64,000 bases of DNA from Chromatiaceae bacterium (lineage in GTDB: Bacteria; Pseudomonadota; Gammaproteobacteria; Chromatiales; Chromatiaceae): assembly GCA_024235255.1 (NCBI GenBank), contig JACKMT010000003.1, positions 62,001-126,000 on the forward strand, given 5' to 3'. The stretch's first letter is position 1. Every line of letters starts with the position of its first letter. Below are positions 43,545-52,551 of the stretch, piece by piece. The notes beneath the pieces are model-generated. The model did not search any database, had not been told where the DNA came from, and saw only the letters and a program-made list of their open reading frames with translations. The position numbers were made by a program, and so were the translations under genes.

Positions 43545-43992
43545 TTTTTCTCCTTACCATCCGGATCATTATGATGAATAAAGTCAGCCCACAGGCATGG
43601 CTAAGGGCTGTAAGGTTAAAAGATTCTCACTCCTCACATGTAAGGCAATCAACTGATCTGCAGACACAGGCAAAGCAAAATCAAGCAACACATGGTCTTG
43701 GCCGCGCAGGATTATGAGGTAGATTCATACGCATTTGAACACGGCAAAGTGAACCCACATGAAGCATAAATGCCCTTTTCCCTGAAGTCGAGAGGCAGCA
43801 CAGGAACAGCGAACCAGATTCCGGTACATCGCCACACAGTTCTGCAATGGGTCGGGTGGGGTGCAGCTGCGATGGATAAACAGATAGCGGGCAACCGGGG
43901 CGCTGGTAGGGCATATAGACAGGCTGCCGCTTGCGCCTGCTGTAATCATGTTATTATTCTGCTTTTGCTGCACCGACAGGCTATATCCCACC
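43545..43992. other. Divergent spacer
   Basis: 448 bases between the amino-acid transporter operon and the S1-domain gene, containing both promoters. No gene is convincing: the open frames here have no ribosome binding sites. A 15-codon upstream extension of the S1-domain frame at 43948 is rejected since it is rich in Cys/Phe and starts without a binding site. Confidence 0.35.
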
Positions 43993-45195
43993 ATGACAAC
44001 TCAAGAAGACTTCTCCGCTCTGCTCCGGGAATTCGAAAAAGAGCACGCAGGAACGGCAACACCGGCGCCGGCGATCGGCGACAAGGTCAGGGGGAGGGTG
44101 ATTTCGATACAAGGCGATTATGCCTTCGTTGATCTTGGAGCCAAAACCGAGGGAGCGGTGGAGATAGCAGAGTTGACCGATGCGGACGGCAACCTCTCCG
44201 TTGCCATCGGCGACCCGATCGAGATCATCGTCAGCGGCAAAGACGAGGATAGCGGTACCCTGCTGCTTGGCGCACGCCACGCGCGCCGGGCACATGGGAG
44301 TGAGGGGCTGCGCCAGGCATACGAACAGCAGACACCGGTCGAGGGTCGTGTGAGCGGTGTGCTGAAAGGGGGAGTCGAAGTCGAGATTTCGGGTGAGCGG
44401 GCTTTTTGTCCGGCATCCCAGATCGATATCCAGTACGTTGAGGACCTGCAGAGTTATGTCGGAGAAAAACTGGCGTTCCGCATCACCAAGTTTGAAAGTG
44501 GCAGGAGTACCAACCTGGTTGTCTCGCGCAGGGCTTTGCTGGAGGAGGAGCGGCAAACATTGGCAGCGGATACGCGCAATCAGCTGGCGGTCGGTGCTGT
44601 GCTGAGCGGCAGGGTCAGCTCGATCCGGGATTTTGGCGCCTTCATAGATCTGGGTGGTGTGGAAGGCATGGTGCACATCAGCGAGCTCTCCTTCGGCCGG
44701 GTTGAACACCCGCAGGATATCCTGGCCGTAGGGCAGGCCGTGGAGGTGTCGGTGCTCCGTATCGAGAAAACCGATAATCCCAAGCAGCCGGAAAAGATCG
44801 CTCTTTCGATCCGCGCACTTGAGAAAGATCCCTGGCGGGATGTCCTGAATGATTATCCGGTCGGAACATCGGTGCCGGGCAAGGTGGTCCGCATCCAGGC
44901 GTTCGGTGCCTTTGTCGAGCTTGCACCCGGAGTCGACGGTCTGGTGCACATCAGCGAAATGAGTGACGGGCGCCGCATCAATCACCCGCAGGAACTTCTC
45001 AGTGTTGGAGATCGGGTGCAGGCAACAGTGCTCAATGTCGATACGGAGAAGCGCCGCATTAGCCTGTCACTGAAAGATGCGCGCAAACAGGAAATGAGTA
45101 CCAATCCGGACATTACGCCGGAACTCACCAAGCCAAAACAGAGCTTCGGGACCCTCGGAGACTTGCTGAAAGCAAGTATGAAAAAGCAGAAATAA
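43993..45195 (+). CDS. S1-domain RNA-binding protein (RpsA-like)
   Basis: 400 residues from ATG 43993. Four S1/OB-fold repeats, at about 25-95, 105-175, 190-265 and 280-350. The last two are the most canonical: GRVSSIRDFGAFIDLGGVEGMVHISELS and GKVVRIQAFGAFVELAPGVDGLVHISEMS. Shorter than six-repeat ribosomal S1 and with an acidic N-terminus (QEDFSALLREFEKEH) and basic Lys-rich end (KASMKKQK). It probably binds RNA or ribosomes in the cytoplasm. It is not the main rpsA gene, which normally has about 550 residues next to cmk/ihfB. Confidence 0.82.
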   Translation: MTTQEDFSALLREFEKEHAGTATPAPAIGDKVRGRVISIQGDYAFVDLGAKTEGAVEIAELTDADGNLSVAIGDPIEIIVSGKDEDSGTLLLGARHARRAHGSEGLRQAYEQQTPVEGRVSGVLKGGVEVEISGERAFCPASQIDIQYVEDLQSYVGEKLAFRITKFESGRSTNLVVSRRALLEEERQTLAADTRNQLAVGAVLSGRVSSIRDFGAFIDLGGVEGMVHISELSFGRVEHPQDILAVGQAVEVSVLRIEKTDNPKQPEKIALSIRALEKDPWRDVLNDYPVGTSVPGKVVRIQAFGAFVELAPGVDGLVHISEMSDGRRINHPQELLSVGDRVQATVLNVDTEKRRISLSLKDARKQEMSTNPDITPELTKPKQSFGTLGDLLKASMKKQK

Positions 45196-45473
45196 CACAC
45201 AGTTTTCAGGCAGCGTTAAGCAGCACCAGGAAGGCATATTTTAGCGACGAGCTGCGCTATTCGGAGCGATTGAGAGCCGCTTTTTTGCAGCGGTAGATCT
45301 TATTGGCCGGCTGCAGCCGGAAACCGCCGGATTCAGGCGATGCGCCATTGCCGGCAATACATTCTGCCTCACGCTACCAATGTTTAACGGGTCAGTATAT
45401 CCTTTCACGAAACCCGAATTCGTTGGCTTCCGAACTCCCAGAGGAGTTCCCACGGGAGTAGATTCTTTAAAAT

Positions 45474-47057
45474 ATGTCCAGCACCAATCCACTGCAGGGC
45501 CGCACCCTGGCTGCAACGGCCGACCTGAGTGTCGACGAGCAGCGCTACTTGTACCGGAAAACCAGGGAACTGAAAACGGCTTGGGCTTCCGGCGGTGATC
45601 TCACTCATTTTCGCATCCGCGATCCGGAACTGAACGTCTACCTGATGTTCCTTGAGGATTCCACCCGTACCAAAGAGTCTTTCCGTAACGCAGCCAATTT
45701 TCACGATGTAAAGCTCAACGTCTTCGACGCCTCATCCTCGTCCTTCAATAAATCCGAAAGTCTGGTGGATACGGTCAAGATGCTTTTCGGCTACGGGCGA
45801 CGCTCCATTTTTGTCATGCGAACAAAAATGGAAGGTGTTTGCCGGGCTCTGGAGGAGCAGCTTGGAGAGTACGCCGACCGTATCGGCCGGGAGCGGCCGG
45901 TATTCATCAATGCCGGTGACGGCCGTCATGAGCATCCCACTCAGGAGTTTCTAGATGAGTTCACTTTTCTCGAAAAGCAGGGCTGGGATGACTCGCGCAT
46001 CCACGTTGCGTTGATCGGCGATCTGCACCATGGACGGACGATTCATTCAAAGGCCGACGGATTGAAAGCCTTCCGTTCGGTTACCGTCGATTTGGTCGCT
46101 CCGAAGGAGTTGACCCTGCCGGCATCGTACAAGAACCGGATGGAGGATAATGGGTTCGAAATCCGTGAGTGGGCGAGTATTGAGGAGTACCTCGCTTCGG
46201 GAGAGATCAGCGACTGTTGGTATTTCACACGGTTACAGCTCGAACGAATGGGTGACGAGGTTCGTGAACGGGAAAATGAACTCAGGCAGGCGGTTACCTT
46301 TCAGCAGCGGTGGCTGGACGAACTCCCGGAAAATACGCGCTTCTATCACCCGCTGCCCCGCCATAGAGAGAAACCGGTCATCCCCTCATTTCTGGATGGT
46401 ACCTCACTGAATGGCTGGGACGGTCAGAGCATTAACGGATACTTCACCCGGGTGATCGAGTTGGCTATGGTTGCCGGACATATGGGAGGCGACTTCGATG
46501 GTCTCGGGCCTGTCCCGGAAATGAAGGAGAAATCGTTTATCACCGAAGTTCCGATTACCCGCAAGTCGCGCGTTGAGGATCGGTTCAAAGTCGGCATCAA
46601 ACCGGTCGACGACGGAATGGTAATAGATCATATTGCGAAAGGCTGCACGCCTGAGGAGATTTGGGATCGCATCTTTCGGATCAGGCGCATCCTGCAGCTC
46701 AACGTGCGCGGATCCCAAGGCGTCTTTCATACCTCTCACTCTTTGGACTTCAAGGGTATTATTTCTCTGCCGGACATTCTTGAGATCAGTCCTACCGAAC
46801 TCAAGAAACTTGCCGCCGTCTCTCCGGGGTGTACCGTTAATCTCATCGAGGAGCGGTCGGTGAAAGCAAAGTATCGCCTCGCCATGCCGCCAAAAATCTA
46901 CAATTTCACCGAGATCTCCTGCAAGAACCGGGAGTGCGTCACTTGGCCTGGGGCCTTCCAGAACGTACCGCCCCATTTTTATCGAACGGTCGGTGAGACA
47001 TTTACCTGCCGGTACTGCGGCAAACGCCACGAATATGGAGATATCTGGGACCTCTAG
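45474..47057 (+). CDS. pyrBI: Fused aspartate carbamoyltransferase, catalytic + regulatory chains
   Basis: 527 residues. The N-terminal about 345 form the catalytic chain of ATCase, which condenses carbamoyl phosphate and aspartate in pyrimidine synthesis: carbamoyl-phosphate loop FLEDSTRTKESFRNA, SSFNKSESLVDTVKML, HEHPTQEFLDEF and FYHPLPRH. The C-terminal part (from about 365) is the PyrI regulatory chain: GIKPVDDGMVIDHIAKG nucleotide-binding region and the zinc site with four Cys (SCKNREC and TCRYCGK). E. coli encodes these as two polypeptides; the fusion would fix a 1:1 ratio. The catalytic part has the longer, divergent loops seen in other fused versions. Confidence 0.9.
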   Translation: MSSTNPLQGRTLAATADLSVDEQRYLYRKTRELKTAWASGGDLTHFRIRDPELNVYLMFLEDSTRTKESFRNAANFHDVKLNVFDASSSSFNKSESLVDTVKMLFGYGRRSIFVMRTKMEGVCRALEEQLGEYADRIGRERPVFINAGDGRHEHPTQEFLDEFTFLEKQGWDDSRIHVALIGDLHHGRTIHSKADGLKAFRSVTVDLVAPKELTLPASYKNRMEDNGFEIREWASIEEYLASGEISDCWYFTRLQLERMGDEVRERENELRQAVTFQQRWLDELPENTRFYHPLPRHREKPVIPSFLDGTSLNGWDGQSINGYFTRVIELAMVAGHMGGDFDGLGPVPEMKEKSFITEVPITRKSRVEDRFKVGIKPVDDGMVIDHIAKGCTPEEIWDRIFRIRRILQLNVRGSQGVFHTSHSLDFKGIISLPDILEISPTELKKLAAVSPGCTVNLIEERSVKAKYRLAMPPKIYNFTEISCKNRECVTWPGAFQNVPPHFYRTVGETFTCRYCGKRHEYGDIWDL

Positions 47058-47155
47058 TCCTAGTCCGCCAGATTCTGTTATCGCTTCTCGAACCGCGGCT
47101 GCCAACAGCCCTTCTATTCGTTTCTGCTCCTGACCCCCTCCGGGTTGGATAAAAA

Positions 47156-47884
47156 TCAGCCATTTGCGATATATTGGCCGCCGTTTACTGTCATGACAGC
47201 ACCGGTGATGAATGCGCCTTCATCGCTAACCAGGAAACGAACCATCGCGGCAATCTCTTCTGCCTTACCCAGCCGACCGACCGGAATGGTGGCAATGATA
47301 CCTTCAAGCACTTTCTCCGGAACGGCGGCTACCATTTCGGTATTGATATAGCCTGGGCAGATGGCGTTCACAGTAATACCTTTGCGGGCAACTTCCTGAG
47401 CCAGTGCTTTGGAGAAACCTATAATGCCTGCTTTTGCCGCTGAGTAGTTGGTTTGTCCCATCTGCCCTTTCTGGCCATTGATGGAGGAGATATTGACAAT
47501 CCGGCCAAAGCCGCGCTCGCGCATGCCCTCAATGACAGGCTTGGTCATGTAGAACATGGAATTCAGGTTGGTATTGATTACTTCGAGCCATTTTTCTGTT
47601 GTCAGTTTATGCATCATGGCATCACGCGTGATGCCGGCATTATTCACTACGACATCAATCGGACCAAGTTCTGATTCCACCCTGGCAAGGCCGGCCGCAC
47701 AGGCATCGGCATCACTGACATCCCACTTGTACACAGCGATGCCGGCCTTTTCCGAGAAAGCATTGGCGCGCTCATCATTTCCCGCATAATTGGCTGCGAC
47801 GGTGTAGCCGGCATCTTTCAGAGCAACGGAGATTCCCTCGCCAATCCCGCGGGTCCCCCCGGTAACAACAGCTACTCTTGACAT
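47156..47884 (-). CDS. phaB: Acetoacetyl-CoA reductase (PhaB/PhbB)
   Basis: 242 residues, short-chain dehydrogenase. NADP-binding TGGTRGIGEGI, NNAG motif VVNNAGITRDAMMHKL, catalytic Ser in NISSINGQKGQMGQ and Tyr/Lys in YSAAKAG. The GQKGQ-GQTNYSAAKAG stretch is characteristic of PhaB, which reduces acetoacetyl-CoA to 3-hydroxybutyryl-CoA for polyhydroxybutyrate. AGAGGTGA lies upstream of the ATG. No phaA or phaC genes are in the window. Confidence 0.9.
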   Translation of the reverse strand: MSRVAVVTGGTRGIGEGISVALKDAGYTVAANYAGNDERANAFSEKAGIAVYKWDVSDADACAAGLARVESELGPIDVVVNNAGITRDAMMHKLTTEKWLEVINTNLNSMFYMTKPVIEGMRERGFGRIVNISSINGQKGQMGQTNYSAAKAGIIGFSKALAQEVARKGITVNAICPGYINTEMVAAVPEKVLEGIIATIPVGRLGKAEEIAAMVRFLVSDEGAFITGAVMTVNGGQYIANG

Positions 47885-48196
47885 AAATTCACCTCTTTCG
47901 TTATTCGGAATCTTATTTCCAGGCTATGCTCCGGCCGATAAACCGGGGCGGCTCGTTCTAGGCGCCTGTAGCTTTGCTAGCGGTCACAAGACCATCTTTT
48001 GCAATTGAGAAGCATTACTACCGTGTCTATTTTTTAGTATGTCTCATTTTCATTACGGATATATTTAACTCCGGGATTAATTCAGAACTGTCGTACAACC
48101 GATGCGGCCGCGACTGCAGCGATTTCAGTCCAGGTCGCGGGGCGGGTGTAGTGTAATTTGCCGCCCCAGAGGCGAGCTGCAAAGGGAAAAAATAGT

Positions 48197-48371
48197 CCGC
48201 TCCGGATTGAATGGCACTTACTTAAGCTGAAATTACCAGAAAAACCAATTAATTCGTCATTCCGGTGCAGGCCGGAATCCAGGGAATTGGCCGCCATTTG
48301 ACAATTATGGATCCCGGCATTCGCCGGGATGACGAGAATGAAATTCCTATTTAAGTACCATTCCGCTCCGG
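48197..48371. repeat. MITE-like element containing a REP-type palindrome pair
   Basis: Direct repeats CCGCTCCGG at 48197-48205 and 48363-48371 flank a 157-base element. Its ends carry imperfect inverted repeats (GAATGGCACTTACTTAA at 48209-48225 against TTAAGTACCATTC at 48351-48363, in complement). Inside are two facing REP-like hairpins, CGTCATTCCGG...CCGGAATCC (48255-48280) and GGATCCCGGC...GCCGGGATGACG (48309-48334). The same REP core recurs at 60011-60038. It sits in the 533-base gap 47885-48417, which has no gene. Confidence 0.55.
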
Positions 48372-48417
48372 CTTAGCAAAATCCGCGACTCTTGATACCA
48401 CCTGCACACCATCCGGG

Positions 48418-49395
48418 CTAAGTGGTGAGCAGGATTTTGCCAATATGTTCCGAACTCTCCATCAGGCGATGTGCCTGCGCAGCCTGTTGGATGGGGAAGG
48501 TCTTGTAAATCACCGGCCGGATGGTTCCGTTTTCGATCAGCGGCCAGATCTGCTTCCGCAGCGACGCAGCGATTGCCGCCTTTGCTTCATCCGACTGCGG
48601 CCGCAGCGTTGAACCGGTCCAGGTCAGGCGTTTTACCATGATAGGTGCGATACTGATATCGGCTTTGTGCCCGGCCGAAAACGCGATGGTTACCAACCTC
48701 CCTTCAACCGCAAGAGATTTCAGATTGCGGTTGATATAGTCGCCGCCGACAATATCCAGAATCACATCGACCCCCTTACCCTGAGTCAGCGCCTTGATCC
48801 GCTCGACAAAGTCCTCTTCTCTGTACTGAATCGCTGCATCGGCGCCGAGATCCAGACAGGCCCGGCACTTCGCCTCGCTGCCGGCGGTGGCGAATACCTT
48901 CACCCCTTGAGATTTGGCGATTTGAATTGCGGTGACACCGATTCCTCCGCTTCCGCCATGTACCAACAGTGACTCACCTGCCTTCAGCTGAGCGCGGTCG
49001 AACAGATTGGACCACACGGTGAAGAAGGTTTCCGGCAACGAGGCAGCTTCAACCGCGGTCAGGCCGGTGGGAATGGGCAGGCAGTGGGCTGCCTTTGTTT
49101 TGACGACTTCCGCATAGCCTCCGCCGGGGACCAGCGCACAGACCATATCTCCCGGTTGCCAGGATGTCACCTGCTTTCCAATCCCGATGATCTCTCCGGC
49201 TACCTCCAATCCCAATACCGGAGATGCACCCGGCGGCGGCGGATACATCCCTTTCCGCTGCATGATATCCGGGCCATTGACGCCAGCGGCGCTCACCTTT
49301 ATCAGGACCTCATCATCACCTGCCACGGGTGCAGGACCTTCACTGCAGACAAGGACTTCCGGTCCACCGGGTTCGTTGAAGTCGATATAGATCAA
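48418..49395 (-). CDS. NAD(P)H:quinone oxidoreductase, PIG3/zeta-crystallin type
   Basis: 325 residues starting at TTG 49395 (codon-level: TTG ATC TAT). Medium-chain dehydrogenase without the zinc ligands: VNGPDIMQRKGMYPPPPGASPVLGLEVAGEI, VHGGSGGIGVTAIQIAKSQG (NADPH-binding GGSGGIG), and DVILDIVGGDYINRNL. The pattern matches the PIG3/TP53I3 and zeta-crystallin group, which reduce quinones or alpha,beta-unsaturated carbonyls. It stands alone. An ATG start is absent in frame nearby, so TTG use is deduced. Confidence 0.85.
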   Translation of the reverse strand: MIYIDFNEPGGPEVLVCSEGPAPVAGDDEVLIKVSAAGVNGPDIMQRKGMYPPPPGASPVLGLEVAGEIIGIGKQVTSWQPGDMVCALVPGGGYAEVVKTKAAHCLPIPTGLTAVEAASLPETFFTVWSNLFDRAQLKAGESLLVHGGSGGIGVTAIQIAKSQGVKVFATAGSEAKCRACLDLGADAAIQYREEDFVERIKALTQGKGVDVILDIVGGDYINRNLKSLAVEGRLVTIAFSAGHKADISIAPIMVKRLTWTGSTLRPQSDEAKAAIAASLRKQIWPLIENGTIRPVIYKTFPIQQAAQAHRLMESSEHIGKILLTT

Positions 49396-49647
49396 GGTAC
49401 ATTTCTCGCTTGTTGAAAAACACCAACGTCATTTTAATTGATCTAGCATAAAAATGCGCAGTCTGCTTGGCCGGTAGCAGCCACAGGGATAACCTGGGAC
49501 GATCCCAGGCAAAGCTCGCTCAAAGGGAGCCGGACTACACTCCGACTTTTCGCCTTGAACTCAAAAAGCAAACCTGTACCATTTTGGCAGGAACGGAAAA
49601 TCATCCGCGGTACGCAAAAATACTCTTAGATCGAAATTTATTGGCTA

Positions 49648-50478
49648 ATGCAGACATATACCGCATCAGACGGTCAGGCACTCCATGTGAAAGTGCTCGG
49701 ACAGGGCCACGCAGTGATCTTTCTGCACGCCTGGACCGCCAGCCATCGGGATTGGCTGCGCTGCGCGGATGCATTGGCCGGTGAATACCGTTGCTTTTGT
49801 TGGGATGCGCGCGCCCATGGGGGGCATATGCTCACGGTGGAGAGCGAACCCGACGTAGGCCGGATGGCTGAAGACCTGCATGATCTCATCGACCACTTCC
49901 ATTTAACCAAGCCACTCTTATTGGGCCATTCGATGGGAGCGCTGACTATCTGGGAATATATTCGGCATTACGGATGCGGCAATGTGGGCAAGCTCTGCTT
50001 CGTGGATCAATCGCCGAAACTGATTACCGACCATGGATGGAAGCACGGCATATATGGCGATTTCAGCGCCGCCCGCAGCAGCGACCTCATTGCCCTGATG
50101 GAACAAGACTTCACGGAAGCAGTCGTACGCTTGGTGGCAGAGGGCAGAAATTCCCGCAACCGGGAGAGTTGCACAGGCAACAGTCGCGGATCCCAGCGTA
50201 TACGCGAATCTGTTCAGATTCTGGATCCGGCTCCATTGATCAGCATCTGGAAGAGTCTGTGCCGCGCAGACTATCGGGATGTGCTGCCGGTGATCTCAGT
50301 GCCGACCTGCCTGATTCACGGCGACGAAAGCGATTTTTACAGTGTGGAGCTCGGACGCTACGTACGGGACAGTATCCCGAACGCGCGGCTGCATGTGTAC
50401 GCGGGTACCGATCACTCACCGCAGCTGTGGCAGCGGGAGCGATTCGTCGCGGATCTGCGCAGACTGGCTGCACTCTGA
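49648..50478 (+). CDS. Alpha/beta-fold hydrolase
   Basis: 276 residues. VIFLHAWTASHRDWLRCADALAG (oxyanion region), WDARAHGGHM, nucleophile elbow LLLGHSMGALTIW with Ser, an acidic residue in LIHGDESDFY, and C-terminal His in AGTDHSPQLWQRERF make a complete Ser-Asp-His triad. Resembles carboxylesterase/haloperoxidase-type soluble hydrolases. Substrate unknown. It is convergent with the membrane-protein pair; no operon partner. Confidence 0.8.
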   Translation: MQTYTASDGQALHVKVLGQGHAVIFLHAWTASHRDWLRCADALAGEYRCFCWDARAHGGHMLTVESEPDVGRMAEDLHDLIDHFHLTKPLLLGHSMGALTIWEYIRHYGCGNVGKLCFVDQSPKLITDHGWKHGIYGDFSAARSSDLIALMEQDFTEAVVRLVAEGRNSRNRESCTGNSRGSQRIRESVQILDPAPLISIWKSLCRADYRDVLPVISVPTCLIHGDESDFYSVELGRYVRDSIPNARLHVYAGTDHSPQLWQRERFVADLRRLAAL

Positions 50479-50496
50479 CCCGTCACAGTGAGGAGA

Positions 50497-52551
50497 TCAA
50501 TGAGCTGCAGGCGTGGAGCGCTGGTGTTTAACGATCACGACATCGGCACTCCGGTAGATAATGTCTCTGCCCTCCGCAAGCAGGATCTTTGTCAATTGAT
50601 CGAACTCCCTCTTCAGTAGACTGCGGCTGAGATAGATATAGTCCACCTGCAACTCCCGCAGCGCCCGTTCGCGTGTTTCGCGATCGGCTGCAGTATCGAA
50701 CACCAGGTCGGCGGCGTGTCGCAGCGTTGGCGAAACAGCTCCCGCACGCTCTGCCACCGCGACTCGACGCGCACCGAAAATAGCCACCCAGGCGTCCTTG
50801 CCGCCAAGCAGGAACGGCCGTTCAAGCGGCTGCTGAAACACTGCGTCGGCAGCGGTATTTTTCCTTATCCAGCGCAGCGCCTCCATGTCGGCATCCGCCA
50901 CGGCGACATCGTCATCCCGAGGAAAGGATGAGTGCCAGACGAGGTCGTGCAGCGGCGACACCAGGCCTGCCAGCAGCAGCGGGATACAGACGGCGCGAAA
51001 CAGCCGCCAGGCACCGGCAAATGATGGCGGATGAGAGAGGAACAGGGCGCTGCCCATCATCAATCCAGCCAGCAGTATAAAGCTGGTTTTCAGCTCCGCT
51101 TCAACCCTAAGCCTGCCGTCGATCAATATCTCGGCGCCGAAATATGAGATCACTCCGACTGCCACTGTGACCAGTGGCAGCGTGGCAAGCGGAAAACCCT
51201 GTTCCTTCAGCTTCGAAGTGACACCAATCCCGGCCAACCCGAGGAGGAAAACAACACCGAATGTGGTGATGAACTGGGGCACCATCCAGGCAATCCGTTC
51301 AGGCAACGGTGCATAGAGTTCGTCATTCAGCGCGAGAAAAGGGTCAGACACGTGGTCGGAGGGGTTGGTGCTCAAAATGCCGGCCGGAAACAACAGAAGT
51401 ATCGACAGCCCCAGAATAAGCCCCCAGATTAGTACGGGTTGCAGACGGCGAACCCGAATGCTTTCGGACAGTGTGATGGCCGTGGCCGCCAGTATGCCGA
51501 CATAGAAGCTGATCATCGGCAAAGGCAGCAAGAGCACCGCACGCGGCCAAGGGAACGCACCTGCTCGTTCTGAGTTTGCGGAGACGAATAGCGTAGCCCA
51601 GGTGAGGAACAGCAGCAGTGCCAATTCATGCTGCGGCAGATAGAGGCAAAGGCGTTGCCAGGTGCTGCCGGCCAGATGGCTGGATGAATGCCAATGCTGG
51701 GTGAAGTCGAGCGCTTCCTGGTTGACGGTTGCCATCGTCAGGCCGACGCGCCGTATCAGGCCCCAATCCATGAGAGAGGCAAGCCCGTCCAGCGACAGGG
51801 ACAGCAGGGTCAGTATACTCGCAGCTGCAGCCGGGATGACTCTGCCCTGGGTCAGGCGAATACAGAGGCCGAACGCGAGCAGGCCAAGCGCGCAATTTTG
51901 CAGCATGACTACCGCGAGCAGTGCATCGACGCCGGATACGGCGAAGCCGGAGAGGCGAATCACCGTTGCCGGCAGCAGGTAGAAGGCCCAGTAGTAGTGC
52001 AGCTCCTGATCAGCGGCGAAAGGATTAAGCGGGGGTAGCGTGCCGCGCGCCAGCTCCTCGCTGTTGGCGATATGCTTAAAAAAATCGGCGTTGAAGAAAG
52101 ACCGGAAATGGTGGCCGCCATCGAATTCCGCACCGACCAAATAGAGCGGGAGAAACGAGAGTAGCAGAGCAAATAACGGCGCAGCGATCTCCCAGGCTGT
52201 CGCAGGCAGAGCGAGTCCGGTGCTGCTCCTCCCCGGGTGTCGCAGGAGGTGTATGGTGAGGGCTATCGCGACCGGGATTGCCACGAGTAGCAGCAGCGGC
52301 AGCTTGCCCACCAGCAGCCCTAGGATTATTGAGGCAAGCAGACTGACGGCTATTCCGGCCACACTGGCCAGCGCCAGCTGCGCCAGTGATGCACCCCGGC
52401 TCCCAAACAGCGCCAATCCCGGCAGCGACAGCAGCAACCATGCCAGCCAGGCAAAGAGGGTGGCGGCAACGCCCGCAACTAAACAGCTGGCCAGCAATAG
52501 GAACACCAGTAATCCGAATCCAGCCACTTGCGCTGAAGGGCGGTTTATCAT
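50497..52551 (-). CDS. Large polytopic membrane protein, GT-C/DUF2298-like
   Basis: 684 residues from ATG 52551, which overlaps the upstream stop as ATGA. About 13-16 hydrophobic helices. The loop after helix six, FRSFFNADFFKHIANSEELARGTLPPLNPFAADQELHYYWAFYLLPA, has the acidic, aromatic look of lumenal/periplasmic catalytic loops in GT-C glycosyltransferases and DUF2298 proteins. The soluble C-terminal end (IRKNTAADAVFQQPLERPFLLGG) resembles the end domain of such proteins. Likely a lipid-linked sugar transferase acting on the periplasmic face; acceptor unknown. Translationally coupled to the next entry. Confidence 0.6.
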   Translation of the reverse strand: MINRPSAQVAGFGLLVFLLLASCLVAGVAATLFAWLAWLLLSLPGLALFGSRGASLAQLALASVAGIAVSLLASIILGLLVGKLPLLLLVAIPVAIALTIHLLRHPGRSSTGLALPATAWEIAAPLFALLLSFLPLYLVGAEFDGGHHFRSFFNADFFKHIANSEELARGTLPPLNPFAADQELHYYWAFYLLPATVIRLSGFAVSGVDALLAVVMLQNCALGLLAFGLCIRLTQGRVIPAAAASILTLLSLSLDGLASLMDWGLIRRVGLTMATVNQEALDFTQHWHSSSHLAGSTWQRLCLYLPQHELALLLFLTWATLFVSANSERAGAFPWPRAVLLLPLPMISFYVGILAATAITLSESIRVRRLQPVLIWGLILGLSILLLFPAGILSTNPSDHVSDPFLALNDELYAPLPERIAWMVPQFITTFGVVFLLGLAGIGVTSKLKEQGFPLATLPLVTVAVGVISYFGAEILIDGRLRVEAELKTSFILLAGLMMGSALFLSHPPSFAGAWRLFRAVCIPLLLAGLVSPLHDLVWHSSFPRDDDVAVADADMEALRWIRKNTAADAVFQQPLERPFLLGGKDAWVAIFGARRVAVAERAGAVSPTLRHAADLVFDTAADRETRERALRELQVDYIYLSRSLLKREFDQLTKILLAEGRDIIYRSADVVIVKHQRSTPAAH

